51,304 nucleotides of DNA from positions 1 to 51,304 of the forward strand of contig CANNKD010000005.1 of the NCBI GenBank assembly GCA_947505205.1, read 5' to 3'. The stretch is from Bacteroidota bacterium (lineage in GTDB: Bacteria > Bacteroidota > Bacteroidia > Bacteroidales > F082). The first letter of the stretch is position 1, and every line of letters begins with the position of its first letter. A program made the translations under genes and the position numbers. Below the pieces are notes generated by a model. The model ran no database searches. It was not told the origin of the DNA and worked only from the letters and a program-made list of their open reading frames with translations. Of the stretch, positions 8,087-17,867 are shown piece after piece.

Positions 8087-9637
8087 GTGAACAGAGAATT
8101 AATTATCGATTCTCGTGCTTCGGAAGTTGACATTGTTTTGTTGGAGGATAAACTTTTAGTTGAACTTCATCAAGAAAAGACAAATAACAATTATGCCGTT
8201 GGCGATGTCTATCTGGGAAGGGTGAAGAAAATCATGCCCGGATTAAATGCCGCCTTCGTTGATGTTGGTTACGAAAAAGACGCATTTCTACATTACCTCG
8301 ATTTGGGCCCCCAAATCAAAACGCTGAACAAATACACAAGGATTGCCATTGACGGGAAAAGTGCTCAGTTGAAACTTGAGACTTTCAGTCTGGAACCGGA
8401 TATTGAAAAAACCGGAAAAATTACACAGGTGCTTGCCACCGGAGCTCAGATCCTTGTTCAGATTGCAAAAGAGCCGATCTCTACAAAAGGCCCACGAATT
8501 TCATCCGAAATCTCCTTTGCAGGAAGATATCTGGTGCTGGTTCCGTTTTCGAACCGCATCTCCGTATCACAAAAGATACGCAGCAGTGAAGAAAGAAATC
8601 GTCTTAAACGATTGATACAGAGTATTAAACCGAATAATTACGGTGTTATCATCCGTACGGTTGCCGAAAATAAAAAAGTTGCTGAGCTCGACGCAGATCT
8701 TCGATCACTCGTCGAAAAGTGGGAAAAAACCACCATAAAACTATTTGAGGCAAAACCACCGGTAAAAATAATCAGTGAACTCGATCGCACATCAGCGTTA
8801 TTACGCGATCTGTTGAATGAATCATTCAACAACGTTCATGTAAATGACGCCGCATTATTTGAAGAAATTAAAAGTTTCATTGCCACCATTGCCCCTCAAA
8901 AAATAGATATCGTTAAACTTTACAAAGGTAAGGTTCCGATTTTTGAGACATTCGGTGTCGATAAACAAATAAAAGGTCTTTTCGGTAAAACCGTTACCAT
9001 TAAAAGCGGCGTTTACCTCATCATCGAACATACCGAAGCTATGCATGTGATCGACGTTAATAGCGGTCATCGTGTGAACAAAGAGAATACACAGGAAGAA
9101 AATGCGATGGCGGTAAATCTTGAGGCAGCCTCAGAAATAGCCCGCCAACTACGCCTACGCGATATGGGTGGTATCATCGTTGTCGATTTTATTGATTTGC
9201 ATGATGGCAAAAACCGTCGCGAATTGTATCAGAAATTGCAGGATGAGATGGCCCGCGATCATGCGAAACACACCATTCTACCCCCGAGTAAATTCGGATT
9301 GGTGCAGATTACACGCCAACGTGTACGCCCTGAAATGAATATCGAGATATTGGAAAGTTGTCCCGTTTGCGAAGGCACCGGCAAAAGCAAGCCAAGTATC
9401 ATTTTGGTGGATGAAATTGAAAATAACCTTAAATATCTGCTTCTCGATCAAAATGAGAAGTCATTACTGGTAAAGGTTCATCCTTTCATCTACGCATACC
9501 TTACCAAAGGATTCATCTCGTTGCGACGGAAATGGGCATGGAAATACAAGAAACCCATCACCATTGAGCCTATGGCTAATTACCACATGCTTGAATATAA
9601 GTTCTTTAACAAGAATCAGGACGAAATAAAAATTTGA
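8087..9637 (+). CDS. rng: Ribonuclease G/E family endoribonuclease
   Basis: The 516-residue protein starts at a GTG and opens MNRELIIDSR, the usual Bacteroidota RNase G start. An S1 RNA-binding domain covers about 37-125 (VGDVYLGRVKKIMPGLNAAFVDVG). The catalytic core has the two metal-binding aspartates D323 (VIDVNSG) and D367 (VVDFIDL), spaced as in E. coli RNase E. The zinc-link cysteines are present in CPVCEGTGKS. There is no long C-terminal degradosome scaffold, so RNase G fits better than RNase E. It cleaves single-stranded RNA in rRNA maturation and mRNA decay. The gene follows HU, as in many relatives. Confidence 0.95.
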   Translation: MNRELIIDSRASEVDIVLLEDKLLVELHQEKTNNNYAVGDVYLGRVKKIMPGLNAAFVDVGYEKDAFLHYLDLGPQIKTLNKYTRIAIDGKSAQLKLETFSLEPDIEKTGKITQVLATGAQILVQIAKEPISTKGPRISSEISFAGRYLVLVPFSNRISVSQKIRSSEERNRLKRLIQSIKPNNYGVIIRTVAENKKVAELDADLRSLVEKWEKTTIKLFEAKPPVKIISELDRTSALLRDLLNESFNNVHVNDAALFEEIKSFIATIAPQKIDIVKLYKGKVPIFETFGVDKQIKGLFGKTVTIKSGVYLIIEHTEAMHVIDVNSGHRVNKENTQEENAMAVNLEAASEIARQLRLRDMGGIIVVDFIDLHDGKNRRELYQKLQDEMARDHAKHTILPPSKFGLVQITRQRVRPEMNIEILESCPVCEGTGKSKPSIILVDEIENNLKYLLLDQNEKSLLVKVHPFIYAYLTKGFISLRRKWAWKYKKPITIEPMANYHMLEYKFFNKNQDEIKI

Positions 9638-9674
9638 CAGGTCATGACCTGATTCTAACGATTTTTAAAACCAG

Positions 9675-9712
9675 ATTCCCGGGTGCTTGTTTGAGCGACC
9701 GGGAATTTTTTA
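9675..9712 (+). terminator. Rho-independent terminator of rng
   Basis: ATTCCCGG (9675-9682) pairs with CCGGGAAT (9699-9706), with GC-rich inner pairs, and a run of six T follows. It lies 37 bases after the rng stop and just before trpS. Its T-run would overlap the -33 region of the trpS promoter. Confidence 0.88.
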
Positions 9713-9724
9713 ATGAATAATGTC

Positions 9725-9732
9725 TAATTTTG
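9725..9732 (+). promoter_or_regulatory. trpS -7 promoter box, implying a leaderless mRNA
   Basis: TAATTTTG matches TAnnTTTG exactly and ends 5 bases before the ATG at 9738. Transcription would then begin at or next to that ATG. This also argues against the upstream in-frame ATG at 9720, which lies before the promoter box. Confidence 0.6.
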
Positions 9733-9737
9733 CCGAT

Positions 9738-10733
9738 ATGGAAATAGTATTAAGCGGTATCAGACCAACAGGGAACCTGCACCTTGGCAATTATTTTGGT
9801 GCGGTAAAGAATTTTGTGAAAATGCAGGAAGAAAACATATGTTTTTTCTTTATTGCTGATTATCATTCACTTACAACACATCCAACACCTGCCGATTTAC
9901 ATGGTAATGTGAAACAGGTGTTAATCGAATATCTAGCCGTGGGTCTCGATCCAGAAAAAGCTACATTATATATTCAAAGTGATTTGCCCGAAATTGCAGA
10001 GTTGTATTTATTTTTGAATATGAATGCCTATATGGGTGAGTTGGAGCGTGTTACAACCTTTAAAGACAAAGCACGCAAGCAACCCGAAAATGTGAATGCA
10101 GGTTTGTTAACTTATCCAAGTTTGATGGCTGCAGATATTATCATTCACAAAGCCAACAAAGTACCGGTTGGAAAAGATCAAGAACAGCATCTGGAAATGA
10201 CACGCACCTTTGCACGCCGATTTAATCGTATGTATCAGGAAGATTTTTTCCCAATCCCAACGGCGTATAACTTTGGTGAAGATTTGGTCAAGGTTCCGGG
10301 ATTAGACGGAAGTGGAAAGATGGGAAAATCGGAAGGCGAAGGCAATGCCGTTTTCTTAGCCGATGATCCGGCTACGATTCGTAAAAAAGTGATGCGTGCA
10401 CTCACTGATGCCGGCCCGACAGTGCCAAACCAGCAAAAACCGGATTATATTGAGAATCTGTTTAGTTTAATGAAATTAGTCTCAAAACCTGATGCAATAA
10501 GCTTTTTCGACGAGCAATACAACAATTGTGCAATCCGTTATGGAGACATGAAAAAGCATTTGGCAGAAGATATCATTGTCTTCACCGAACCTGTTCGTCA
10601 ACGAATCATTGAGCTATCAAATGATCCTGTTTATTTAAGCAAGGTTGCTCGCATGGGGGCAGAAAAAGCCCACGAAAGTGCACGCAAAACCATCAACGAG
10701 GTACGTGAGATTATTGGTTTCAGGGCTTTTTAA
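9738..10733 (+). CDS. trpS: Tryptophanyl-tRNA synthetase
   Basis: This class I aminoacyl-tRNA synthetase has 331 residues from the ATG at 9738, where the protein begins MEIVLSGIRPTGNLHLGNY. The HIGH-like motif is in GNLHLGNYFGA. The KMSKS loop reads GKMGKSEG, and the typical GLDGSGKMGKS context is complete. It charges tRNA-Trp in the cytoplasm. An in-frame ATG lies 18 bases upstream (9720), but the best -7 box falls between the two, so the later start is preferred. hflX follows 67 bases later and may have its own promoter. Confidence 0.96.
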   Translation: MEIVLSGIRPTGNLHLGNYFGAVKNFVKMQEENICFFFIADYHSLTTHPTPADLHGNVKQVLIEYLAVGLDPEKATLYIQSDLPEIAELYLFLNMNAYMGELERVTTFKDKARKQPENVNAGLLTYPSLMAADIIIHKANKVPVGKDQEQHLEMTRTFARRFNRMYQEDFFPIPTAYNFGEDLVKVPGLDGSGKMGKSEGEGNAVFLADDPATIRKKVMRALTDAGPTVPNQQKPDYIENLFSLMKLVSKPDAISFFDEQYNNCAIRYGDMKKHLAEDIIVFTEPVRQRIIELSNDPVYLSKVARMGAEKAHESARKTINEVREIIGFRAF

Positions 10734-10800
10734 GTGAAATGGGGAGAGGGAATGGTGAAAAGAGAGCTTCGGCCAAAAAAAATTAATTCGGTATAACAAT

Positions 10801-12003
10801 ATGATCTTAAATGATTTAAAAGGAAAAGGTCCGGAAAGAGCCGTATTGGTTGGATTGGCCACGCAACAGCAAAACCGTGAAAAAACCGACGAATACCTCG
10901 ATGAACTTGAGTTTCTGGTCGAAACAGCCGGAGGCGTTGTCGTTCAACGGTTTATACAGGGAATTGATCATGAAAACAGCCGAACTTATGTTGGTACCGG
11001 GAAACTGGAAGAAATTGCTGCTTATGTAAAGATCGAAAACATTGATTTGGTGGTATTTGATGATGAATTGAGTGGTTCTCAAATACGGAATATCGAAGCT
11101 GTTCTGGAATGTAAAATTTTAGACAGAACGAATCTGATCTTAGATATTTTTGCTAAAAATGCACGCACTTCGCATGCCAAAGCGCAAGTGGAACTTGCTC
11201 AATTACAGTATATTTTACCCCGTTTGACACGGATGTGGACCCATCTTGAACGTCAACGAGGCGGAATCGGGTTTCGTGGCCCGGGTGAAACCGAAATTGA
11301 AACCGACCGCCGAATAATACGCACTAAAATCAGCTTGTTGAAAGACAAATTGGAAGAAATTGACATGCAGCAAGCTACGCAACGTAAAAATCGCCAGAGT
11401 TTGATACGGGTGGCGCTCGTTGGCTATACCAATGTTGGAAAGTCAACGATTATGAATATGCTCAGTAAATCAGATGTATATACTGAAAACAAGCTTTTTG
11501 CAACACTTGATACAACAGTGCGCAAAGTGGTGGTTGAAAATTTGCCATTTTTATTAAGCGACACGGTTGGTTTCATCCGTAAACTACCACATGGACTGAT
11601 TGAGTCTTTTAAATCGACACTTGATGAAGTGCGTGAATCGGATATATTGTTACATATTGTCGATATTTCGCACCCTGAGTTTGAAGCTCAGATTGAAACG
11701 GTGAACCAAACATTACAGGAAATTGGTGTTTCCGACAAGAAAATAGTACTGGTATTCAATAAGATAGATGCTTATACCTACGATAAAAAGGAAGACGATG
11801 ATTTGTCGCCTGTGACGAAACTAAATTATTCGTTAGAAGAATTACAAGAACAATGGATGTCGAAAGAAAATGCCAATTGCATCTTTATTTCAGCCATCGA
11901 AAAGGAAAACTATCATCCTTTCAGGGCGCTATTATACAACGAAATAAAAGATCTTCATGCGATAAAATACCCGTTTGATAATTTTTTATATCCAATGGAA
12001 TAA
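10801..12003 (+). CDS. hflX: Ribosome-associated GTPase HflX
   Basis: At 400 residues it shows the N-terminal HflX domain (TYVGTGKLEEIA), then the linker RTSHAKAQVELAQLQY and the glycine-rich RGGIGFRGPGETEIETD motif. The G domain follows: G1 GYTNVGKST, G3 DTVGF and G4 NKID. HflX binds the 50S subunit and splits or rescues stalled ribosomes. It begins a rightward run with lnt (39 bases on) and dus. Length and motifs are complete; nothing is unusual. Confidence 0.96.
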   Translation: MILNDLKGKGPERAVLVGLATQQQNREKTDEYLDELEFLVETAGGVVVQRFIQGIDHENSRTYVGTGKLEEIAAYVKIENIDLVVFDDELSGSQIRNIEAVLECKILDRTNLILDIFAKNARTSHAKAQVELAQLQYILPRLTRMWTHLERQRGGIGFRGPGETEIETDRRIIRTKISLLKDKLEEIDMQQATQRKNRQSLIRVALVGYTNVGKSTIMNMLSKSDVYTENKLFATLDTTVRKVVVENLPFLLSDTVGFIRKLPHGLIESFKSTLDEVRESDILLHIVDISHPEFEAQIETVNQTLQEIGVSDKKIVLVFNKIDAYTYDKKEDDDLSPVTKLNYSLEELQEQWMSKENANCIFISAIEKENYHPFRALLYNEIKDLHAIKYPFDNFLYPME

Positions 12004-12042
12004 TTATAATGCATTCAAATTCAATTTGATAAAGAAGCTACT

Positions 12043-13659
12043 ATGAAAAAAATCCATCTCATCGGATTATCACTTTTAAGTGCAATTTTATTAAGTCTGG
12101 CCTGGCCTTCAAATGGCTTTGCGCCATTGATATTTATCGCCTGGGTACCCTTGCTTTTTGTGCAGGATTCTATTGGAAGTTTGGCGCTGAAAGTGAAGAA
12201 ACCTTCTGTTTTTTGGATCACCTATTTAGGTTTACTCGTTTGGAACATACTGACAACCTGGTGGGTAAGTAATTCAACCGTGGTGGGTGGCGTGGCAGCC
12301 ATTGTGCTGAACACATTGTTTATGTCGATCACTTTCTGGCTTTATCACTTTTCGAGAAAGAAGATTTTTAAGAATATAGGCGGTGAATTTTTACTGATTT
12401 TCTTTTGGCTAAGTTGGGAATTTCTGCATTTAAACTGGGACTTGAACTGGCCCTGGCTCAATTTGGGTCACGTTTTTGTTTCGCAACATACATGGATCCA
12501 ATGGTATGAGTTTACGGGTTCTGTTGGCGGAACAGTTTGGGTGTTGGTGATGAATATTCTTGCTTTCAGAGCAGTGAAATATGCTTTGAATCTGTCTGAA
12601 AACAGAAAACAGTTTTATATCGCAAGTTCTTTATTCATAGCACTTTGGATTGTGCCAGTAGCGATTTCATTACAAATGTACACATCATATCAGGAAACAG
12701 GAACGGAGACAGAAATTGTAGTCGTACAACCCAATTTCGATCCTTTTTCTGAACAATATGAATTGGCTCCGGCAGAAATTATCGGCAGAAATATCGCTAT
12801 GGCAGAATCGGCCATGACACCTAATACGGAGTTTATTCTCAGTCCGGAATCAGCTATCCAGGAAGATATCTGGGAAGAAAGACTGAGTGCGTCACAAGGG
12901 CTTAATCTGGTACAACAATTTGTAAATCAGCACCCTCATGCAGCCTATCTGATTGGTGCAAGCACATTTAGTATCGTGCCTAAAGGAAAGGAAACAGATC
13001 CGGCGGCACGTAAATTTCTGGCTTCTGAAAAGCGGTATTATGCCTATAACACAGCGTTTTTTGTCGATACAACCAGAAAACTCGATCATTATCACAAATC
13101 TAAACTTACACCGGGTGTCGAAATGATGCCTTCGTGGTGGTTCTTAAAACCATTGAGAACTTATGCTATTGACCTTGGTGGCACTTTCGGCACGCTTAAA
13201 ATGGATGATGAGCGAAAAGTTTTCAGTAAACCCAATTCTTTGGTAAAAGTCGCTCCATTAATCTGTTACGAATCGGTATATGGCGAATTTGTTACCGGAT
13301 TTATTAAAAATGGCGCAAACATCATTTTTATTATAACCAACGATGGTTGGTGGGGAAATTCGCCTGGTCACCGGCAGCATTTTGATTTTTCCGTGTTGCG
13401 TGCAATCGAAACACGAAGGTCGGTTGCGCGATCGGCAAACACCGGTATTTCAGCATTCGTGGATCAACGTGGTGATGTTTTTCAAAAAACACCTTATTGG
13501 GAAAAAGCCATTATCCGTCAGAAATTGCGCATCAACGACCGCTTGACTTTCTATGTGAAACATGGTGATTATCTTTCAAGAATTGCCGTATATCTGGCCG
13601 TATTTGCCTTTGCAGCAGCTCTGGTGAAAAAAATTCTAGACCGTAAAAAGGCAGCATAG
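12043..13659 (+). CDS. lnt: Apolipoprotein N-acyltransferase (first of two paralogues)
   Basis: This 538-residue membrane protein adds the third acyl chain to lipoproteins in the inner membrane. Six or so N-terminal helices (about 1-210, including SLAWPSNGFAPLIFIAW) lead into a C-terminal nitrilase-like domain. The catalytic triad is intact: E269 (SPES), K352 (YHKSKLTPGVE) and C408 (LICYES). An unrelated-looking stretch of about 15 residues with FLASEKRYY lies between E269 and K352, within family variation. The dus gene starts 5 bases after its stop, so they are co-transcribed. A second intact Lnt is encoded at 38900-40504. Confidence 0.93.
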   Translation: MKKIHLIGLSLLSAILLSLAWPSNGFAPLIFIAWVPLLFVQDSIGSLALKVKKPSVFWITYLGLLVWNILTTWWVSNSTVVGGVAAIVLNTLFMSITFWLYHFSRKKIFKNIGGEFLLIFFWLSWEFLHLNWDLNWPWLNLGHVFVSQHTWIQWYEFTGSVGGTVWVLVMNILAFRAVKYALNLSENRKQFYIASSLFIALWIVPVAISLQMYTSYQETGTETEIVVVQPNFDPFSEQYELAPAEIIGRNIAMAESAMTPNTEFILSPESAIQEDIWEERLSASQGLNLVQQFVNQHPHAAYLIGASTFSIVPKGKETDPAARKFLASEKRYYAYNTAFFVDTTRKLDHYHKSKLTPGVEMMPSWWFLKPLRTYAIDLGGTFGTLKMDDERKVFSKPNSLVKVAPLICYESVYGEFVTGFIKNGANIIFIITNDGWWGNSPGHRQHFDFSVLRAIETRRSVARSANTGISAFVDQRGDVFQKTPYWEKAIIRQKLRINDRLTFYVKHGDYLSRIAVYLAVFAFAAALVKKILDRKKAA

Positions 13660-13664
13660 TCATC

Positions 13665-14669
13665 ATGGAATTATCAATTACCGATTCAGCTCCTCATTTG
13701 AGTATTGGCCCATTTCAGGGAATTACGGACGTCTTTTACAGGAAATTATTCAAAAAACATTTTGGTGGAATAGATAAATATTACACACCGTTTTTCACGG
13801 GATTTGTCACGTTTTCGCGAGGAAAGTTGATTGACGCTGAGATTGATCCGCTTTTAAATGATGTTGAAACAACCGTTCCACAAATTTTAAGTAAAGATGC
13901 CAAAGAGATATTACATTTCTCAGAGCAATGTAAATTATTGGGATACAATGAGATAAATTGGAATTTAGGTTGCCCTTATCCACGCGTGGCCAATAAAAAA
14001 CGTGGTTCCGGTCTTCTGTCTCATCCCGATGAAATTCAATCTATTTTAAACCAATTACAAGGAAATTTAATAACAGAATTAAGTATCAAATGTCGTTTAG
14101 GCTATCTTGCAGTGGATGAAATGAACGATTTATTACCGGTTTTTAATGGTTATCCATTATCAGAACTGATTGTACATGCACGCATCGGGAAGCAGTTATA
14201 CAAAGGTGCTGTTTATGAAGCTGATTTTGGGCAATTAATCGGCAAAACCAACGCAAAACTCGTGTATAATGGCGATGTTTTTTCGACAGAAAGTTACCGG
14301 CATTTTGATGCAACATTCCTGGAAATCAAACATTGGATGCTTGGGAGAGGCTTATTGGCGAACCCATTTCTGGCAACAGAAATCAAGGGTCAATGTGTAA
14401 TTTCAGAAGTGCAGAAAGCTGAAATAGTTAAGCAATTTGTGCAGGAAATGTTTGAAATACGGCTACAAAATGCCAAAGGAAACCTGAGCTGTATTGGAAG
14501 AATGAAGGAACTTTGGTCTTATTTGGTTTGGTCTTTCGATTCGCCCATTGATGCATGGCGGCTGGTTCGGAAGGCAAGAAATATTGAAGAATATGAAAGT
14601 GCAGTAAACGAAATATTTTCAACATTGGCTTGGAAAGGTTCCGGTTTCATATCCGATAGATCTTGGTAA
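13665..14669 (+). CDS. tRNA-dihydrouridine synthase family protein
   Basis: This 334-residue FMN-dependent TIM-barrel enzyme reduces specific uridines in tRNA. The active-site cysteine lies in NLGCPYPRVANKKRGSGLL, where the family has NxGCPxxxVxxxxxG(A/S)xL. The substrate/FMN motifs SIKCRLGY and LIVHARIGKQLYKG are present, and LGRGLLANPF closes the barrel. The DusA/B/C class cannot be assigned by eye. The short spacing to lnt indicates one operon (hflX-lnt-dus). Confidence 0.9.
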   Translation: MELSITDSAPHLSIGPFQGITDVFYRKLFKKHFGGIDKYYTPFFTGFVTFSRGKLIDAEIDPLLNDVETTVPQILSKDAKEILHFSEQCKLLGYNEINWNLGCPYPRVANKKRGSGLLSHPDEIQSILNQLQGNLITELSIKCRLGYLAVDEMNDLLPVFNGYPLSELIVHARIGKQLYKGAVYEADFGQLIGKTNAKLVYNGDVFSTESYRHFDATFLEIKHWMLGRGLLANPFLATEIKGQCVISEVQKAEIVKQFVQEMFEIRLQNAKGNLSCIGRMKELWSYLVWSFDSPIDAWRLVRKARNIEEYESAVNEIFSTLAWKGSGFISDRSW

Positions 14670-14714
14670 TCAATTTATTATGATTGAGATTGTTAAGCAT
14701 TGATATTTTTATTG

Positions 14715-14722
14715 TATCTTTA
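14715..14722 (+). promoter_or_regulatory. Probable -7 box of the NtrB/NtrC-type operon
   Basis: TATCTTTA is one base from TAnnTTTG. It lies 17 bases before the ATG at 14740, in the 70-base gap after dus. No convincing -33 element was found. Confidence 0.4.
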
Positions 14723-14739
14723 TTCAAACTTTATTGGCT

Positions 14740-16236
14740 ATGGCGCGACCGAAAATAAATTTTAACATCAGCTATAATATGGTTATCTGGGCGATGGTGA
14801 CCTTTTCGATATTATTGGCCGGTGGTTATTTTATGATTGATTATATCTACCGGATTCAGGATGAAAACACCATTCTGATCAACGAAAATGTTGAAAGTGC
14901 TGGCGTTGCAAAAGAAATAAAACTTTCACTTTATGGCATTCGTGCCAGTTCACTTACTTATCTTTTCGATCGTAGTCCAGAAAGAATTGCCGAGTTACAG
15001 ACAAAACAAAATGAATTTATTCATCTGATTGAGAAGGCAACTGAATCAACAAATTCAACGGAAGCAAATTTGTTGTATCGCCAGATTTCAGCGCTGTTTT
15101 CCAATTACCAGCAAACCCTTAAAAACGCACTCGAACTGCATCGCCTGGGACGAATTTCACAACCCAACGCACTCATCGTTCATGCAAGTAACGACTTGAT
15201 AAAGACCATTGATGAGAAGGCGAATAGTTTTTTGGATGCGAATGCTGCTATGCAGGCACAATTGAAAATCAGTATTGCCAAAAATGATGATTTGATCCGC
15301 AAAGCAACTACAGCATTAGGCGTTGGAGGCGCATTTTTAGGATTAATTCTTGGATGGCTCATCGCCCGAATCATTATCAATCCAATTTATAAATTAGTTC
15401 TTAAAGTGCGTGATGCAGCCGGAAGTGAAATGGTCGAACATATACGCATGACACCTGGAAAGGAGTTGGAAGAGCTTGATTTACACATAAATAGATTAAT
15501 AAAACGAATAAACACAGCTCAGGAAGATCTTCAGAAAAATCGATTATTGTTAGAAAGATCAAACAAATTTGCCGCCATCGGGAAAATTGCTCCGGCATTG
15601 GCACACGAAATCAGAAATCCGCTTACTTCTGTCAAATTATTGATATACAGTATGATGCAGGAGAAGGACATCGAAAAAGAACGACTGCATGATTTTGAAA
15701 TCATTACACATGAAATTAGTCGTGTGGAAGGCTTTCTGCAGAATTTTTTGAAATATGCCCGACCTGCGAAGCCACTCTTGCAAAAAGTTGAAATAGAATC
15801 TCTTATACGAGAAGTGATGTATCTGATGTCGGCTCAGTTGAGACAAAAAAATACAAGTATCATCGAAGATTATAATCCGAAAGGTCTTGTCATTAACATC
15901 GATCCTGATATGATTAAGCAGGTATTGATGAATCTGATTTTAAACGCAATCGAATCGATGGGAAACAAGGGCGAGCTGACCATCGCAACCAAATTGAAGG
16001 TAGATGAAAATAGTACAACGTATTTACAGCTTTCGGTAAGTGATTCAGGATCAGGGATCCCGCCGGAAATTTTGGAAACCTTATTCGACCCATTCGTTAA
16101 AGGGAAAGACCAGGGAATTGGATTGGGATTGTCTATTTCACAACGGATTGCTGAGCTACATCAGGGTTGGATCGGTGCCGGAAACAATTCGGATAAAGGC
16201 GCGATTTTTACTCTCCATTTACCTGTAAATCAATAG
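14740..16236 (+). CDS. NtrB-like membrane sensor histidine kinase
   Basis: From the ATG at 14740 the protein has 498 residues; a TTG two codons upstream is less likely. Membrane helices at about 14-36 and 190-212 enclose a 150-residue helical periplasmic sensor of the four-helix-bundle type. A HAMP linker (NPIYKLVLKV), the phospho-acceptor H289 (LAHEIRNPLTS) and an ATPase domain with N box (LNLILNAIESMG), G1 (DSGSGIP) and G2 (GIGLGLSIS) follow. It should phosphorylate the sigma-54 activator encoded 3 bases downstream. The signal is not evident from sequence. Confidence 0.92.
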   Translation: MARPKINFNISYNMVIWAMVTFSILLAGGYFMIDYIYRIQDENTILINENVESAGVAKEIKLSLYGIRASSLTYLFDRSPERIAELQTKQNEFIHLIEKATESTNSTEANLLYRQISALFSNYQQTLKNALELHRLGRISQPNALIVHASNDLIKTIDEKANSFLDANAAMQAQLKISIAKNDDLIRKATTALGVGGAFLGLILGWLIARIIINPIYKLVLKVRDAAGSEMVEHIRMTPGKELEELDLHINRLIKRINTAQEDLQKNRLLLERSNKFAAIGKIAPALAHEIRNPLTSVKLLIYSMMQEKDIEKERLHDFEIITHEISRVEGFLQNFLKYARPAKPLLQKVEIESLIREVMYLMSAQLRQKNTSIIEDYNPKGLVINIDPDMIKQVLMNLILNAIESMGNKGELTIATKLKVDENSTTYLQLSVSDSGSGIPPEILETLFDPFVKGKDQGIGLGLSISQRIAELHQGWIGAGNNSDKGAIFTLHLPVNQ

Positions 16237-16239
16237 GAT

Positions 16240-17658
16240 ATGGAAATCAGAAAAATACTTATTGTTGATGACGAAGAATTTGTAAGGTATTCGTTTAAAA
16301 AACTTTTTACAGAACCGGGAATCAGTATTTCTGAAGCAGCAAATGGACTCGAGGCTCTTTCACAAATTAAAAGTGTGCAGCCCGATTTGGTATTAATGGA
16401 TATTGAAATGCCCGGCTTAAGTGGTTTGGAAACCATTCAGCGCGTTAAGAAATCACATCCTATGCTTCCTGTTATTATCATGACTGCCTACGGGACCACC
16501 GAAAGGGTGATTGCTGCGATGAAATACGGTGCCTTCGAATATATTGAAAAACCATTCGATGTCGCCCGTTTGAAAGCCCTTATCACAGAAGCGTTGGAGT
16601 CAAAACGTTTCTCCGACGAAGAAAATCGTGTTGATATTCTTCCGGCAGACACACACACCGGCGAACAGATTATCGGTTCGAGTTCCGCCATTAAGGAAGT
16701 GTATAAAATGATTGGCAAGGTTGCAGCCAGCGATGTGAGTGTTTTGATAACCGGCGAAAGTGGTACAGGTAAAGAGTTGATGGCCAAGGCAATACATCGT
16801 TATAGCGATCGTTCTGATAAACCATTTATCGCCATCAATTGCGCAGCCATTCCCGATAATTTGTTAGAGAGCGAGTTGTTCGGATTTGATAAAGGAGCGT
16901 TTACAGATGCCTCACATAGCAAGGAAGGGAAATTTGAGATAGCCGATAAAGGAACCTTGTTTCTGGATGAAGTTGCGGATATGAGCCTGACACTGCAGGC
17001 AAAACTACTACGTGTATTGCAGGAAGGAACATTTGAACGTATTGGTAGTAACAAAACGGTAAAAGTGAATGTACGGGTGATTTCAGCAACCAATAAAAAC
17101 CTGGAGGTTGCGATTGCATCTAAACAGTTTCGCGAAGATTTGTATTATCGACTGAAAGTGGTGAATCTCACCTTGCCTCCATTGCGCGTGCATCCGGAAG
17201 ATATTCCGCAACTCACCAATTATTTTCTGTCGCGTTTTTGTCGCGAGATGAAGGTTCCGATGGTAAGTATTCCGCCGGAAACAATGGAACAGTTGCAACG
17301 AAATACTTGGCCGGGAAATGTGCGTGAGCTGGAAAATTTACTGAAAAGAGCACTATTGTTGAGTAAAAACAATGTTATCACGCCCGATTTGGTTACGGTG
17401 GAACAACATACTAAAATCACATCCCATAACGTCATTTCCACTGATGTTTTTTCAGGTCTCATACCAGATAATCTGGCTGAATATGAAGGAAAGCTATTCA
17501 AATTTGTGATCGATCAGGTTGAAAAAGAACTGATTGAAAAATCACTTCAATTTACGAAAGGGAATCAAGTGAAAGCAGCGAAACTATTAGGTATTTCGCG
17601 TGCCATGCTTGTTGAAAGGATTGAGAAATATGATCTTCGGACTGGTATTGCTGAATAA
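16240..17658 (+). CDS. NtrC/AtoC-family sigma-54-dependent response regulator
   Basis: At 472 residues it has three domains. The receiver (1-120) has phospho-acceptor D54 and the EKPFD lysine. The AAA+ ATPase (about 140-375) has Walker A GESGTGKE, the sigma-54 contact loop GAFTDA and Walker B LFLDEV. A Fis-type helix-turn-helix (about 430-470; NQVKAAKLLGISRAML) closes the protein. GAFTDA in place of GAFTGA is common in Bacteroidota activators. It should activate sigma-54 promoters when phosphorylated by the kinase encoded directly upstream. One such promoter is visible at 35233. Confidence 0.95.
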   Translation: MEIRKILIVDDEEFVRYSFKKLFTEPGISISEAANGLEALSQIKSVQPDLVLMDIEMPGLSGLETIQRVKKSHPMLPVIIMTAYGTTERVIAAMKYGAFEYIEKPFDVARLKALITEALESKRFSDEENRVDILPADTHTGEQIIGSSSAIKEVYKMIGKVAASDVSVLITGESGTGKELMAKAIHRYSDRSDKPFIAINCAAIPDNLLESELFGFDKGAFTDASHSKEGKFEIADKGTLFLDEVADMSLTLQAKLLRVLQEGTFERIGSNKTVKVNVRVISATNKNLEVAIASKQFREDLYYRLKVVNLTLPPLRVHPEDIPQLTNYFLSRFCREMKVPMVSIPPETMEQLQRNTWPGNVRELENLLKRALLLSKNNVITPDLVTVEQHTKITSHNVISTDVFSGLIPDNLAEYEGKLFKFVIDQVEKELIEKSLQFTKGNQVKAAKLLGISRAMLVERIEKYDLRTGIAE

Positions 17659-17710
17659 GGGGGAAATACCAAAGATATTGTATAGTATTTGTTGACTAAG
17701 CGCTCCAGTG

Positions 17711-17752
17711 TGCTCAGTATTTCAAAGATACAATCTAAAAGCAATTCACAAT
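17711..17752 (-). repeat. Solitary CRISPR-repeat-like element, copy 1
   Basis: This 42-base element matches 27421-27462 with two mismatches and in the same orientation. Read on the minus strand it begins ATTGTGAATTGCTTTTAG and contains GTATCTTTGA. That pattern closely resembles the 46-47 nt repeats of Bacteroidota type II-C CRISPR arrays, as I remember them. TTG-N18-TATCTTTG inside it forms a promoter pointing toward the 3' end of the sigma-54 regulator gene. There is no second unit, spacer or cas gene nearby. Confidence 0.7.
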
Positions 17753-17794
17753 GTGCCTGATTATTGTGCTGCAACCGGACTGTAAAAGTGTAAG

Positions 17795-17828
17795 CAGAAA
17801 AACAGGCAGCTGATAATAACTTTTTCTG
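17795..17828. terminator. Possible weak bidirectional terminator in a convergent gap
   Basis: CAGAAAAA (17795-17802) and TTTTTCTG (17821-17828) form an 8-bp, A/T-dominated stem with an 18-base loop. It lies between the sigma-54 regulator gene and the convergent exported-protein operon. The long loop and weak stem keep confidence low. Confidence 0.3.
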
Positions 17829-17867
17829 ATTTAAAACTTGGCATATTTAGCTGTATTTTATTGAATC

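Noticed and set aside
16895-16920. GAFTDA instead of GAFTGA in the sigma-54 activator
   Set aside because: At first this looked like a disabled sigma-54 contact loop, but this variant is common in Bacteroidota activators.
16488-17093. Long minus-strand open frames opposite the sigma-54 regulator gene
   Set aside because: They are antisense shadows of a clearly conserved gene, with low-complexity Ser/Asn-rich translations and no recognisable domain.
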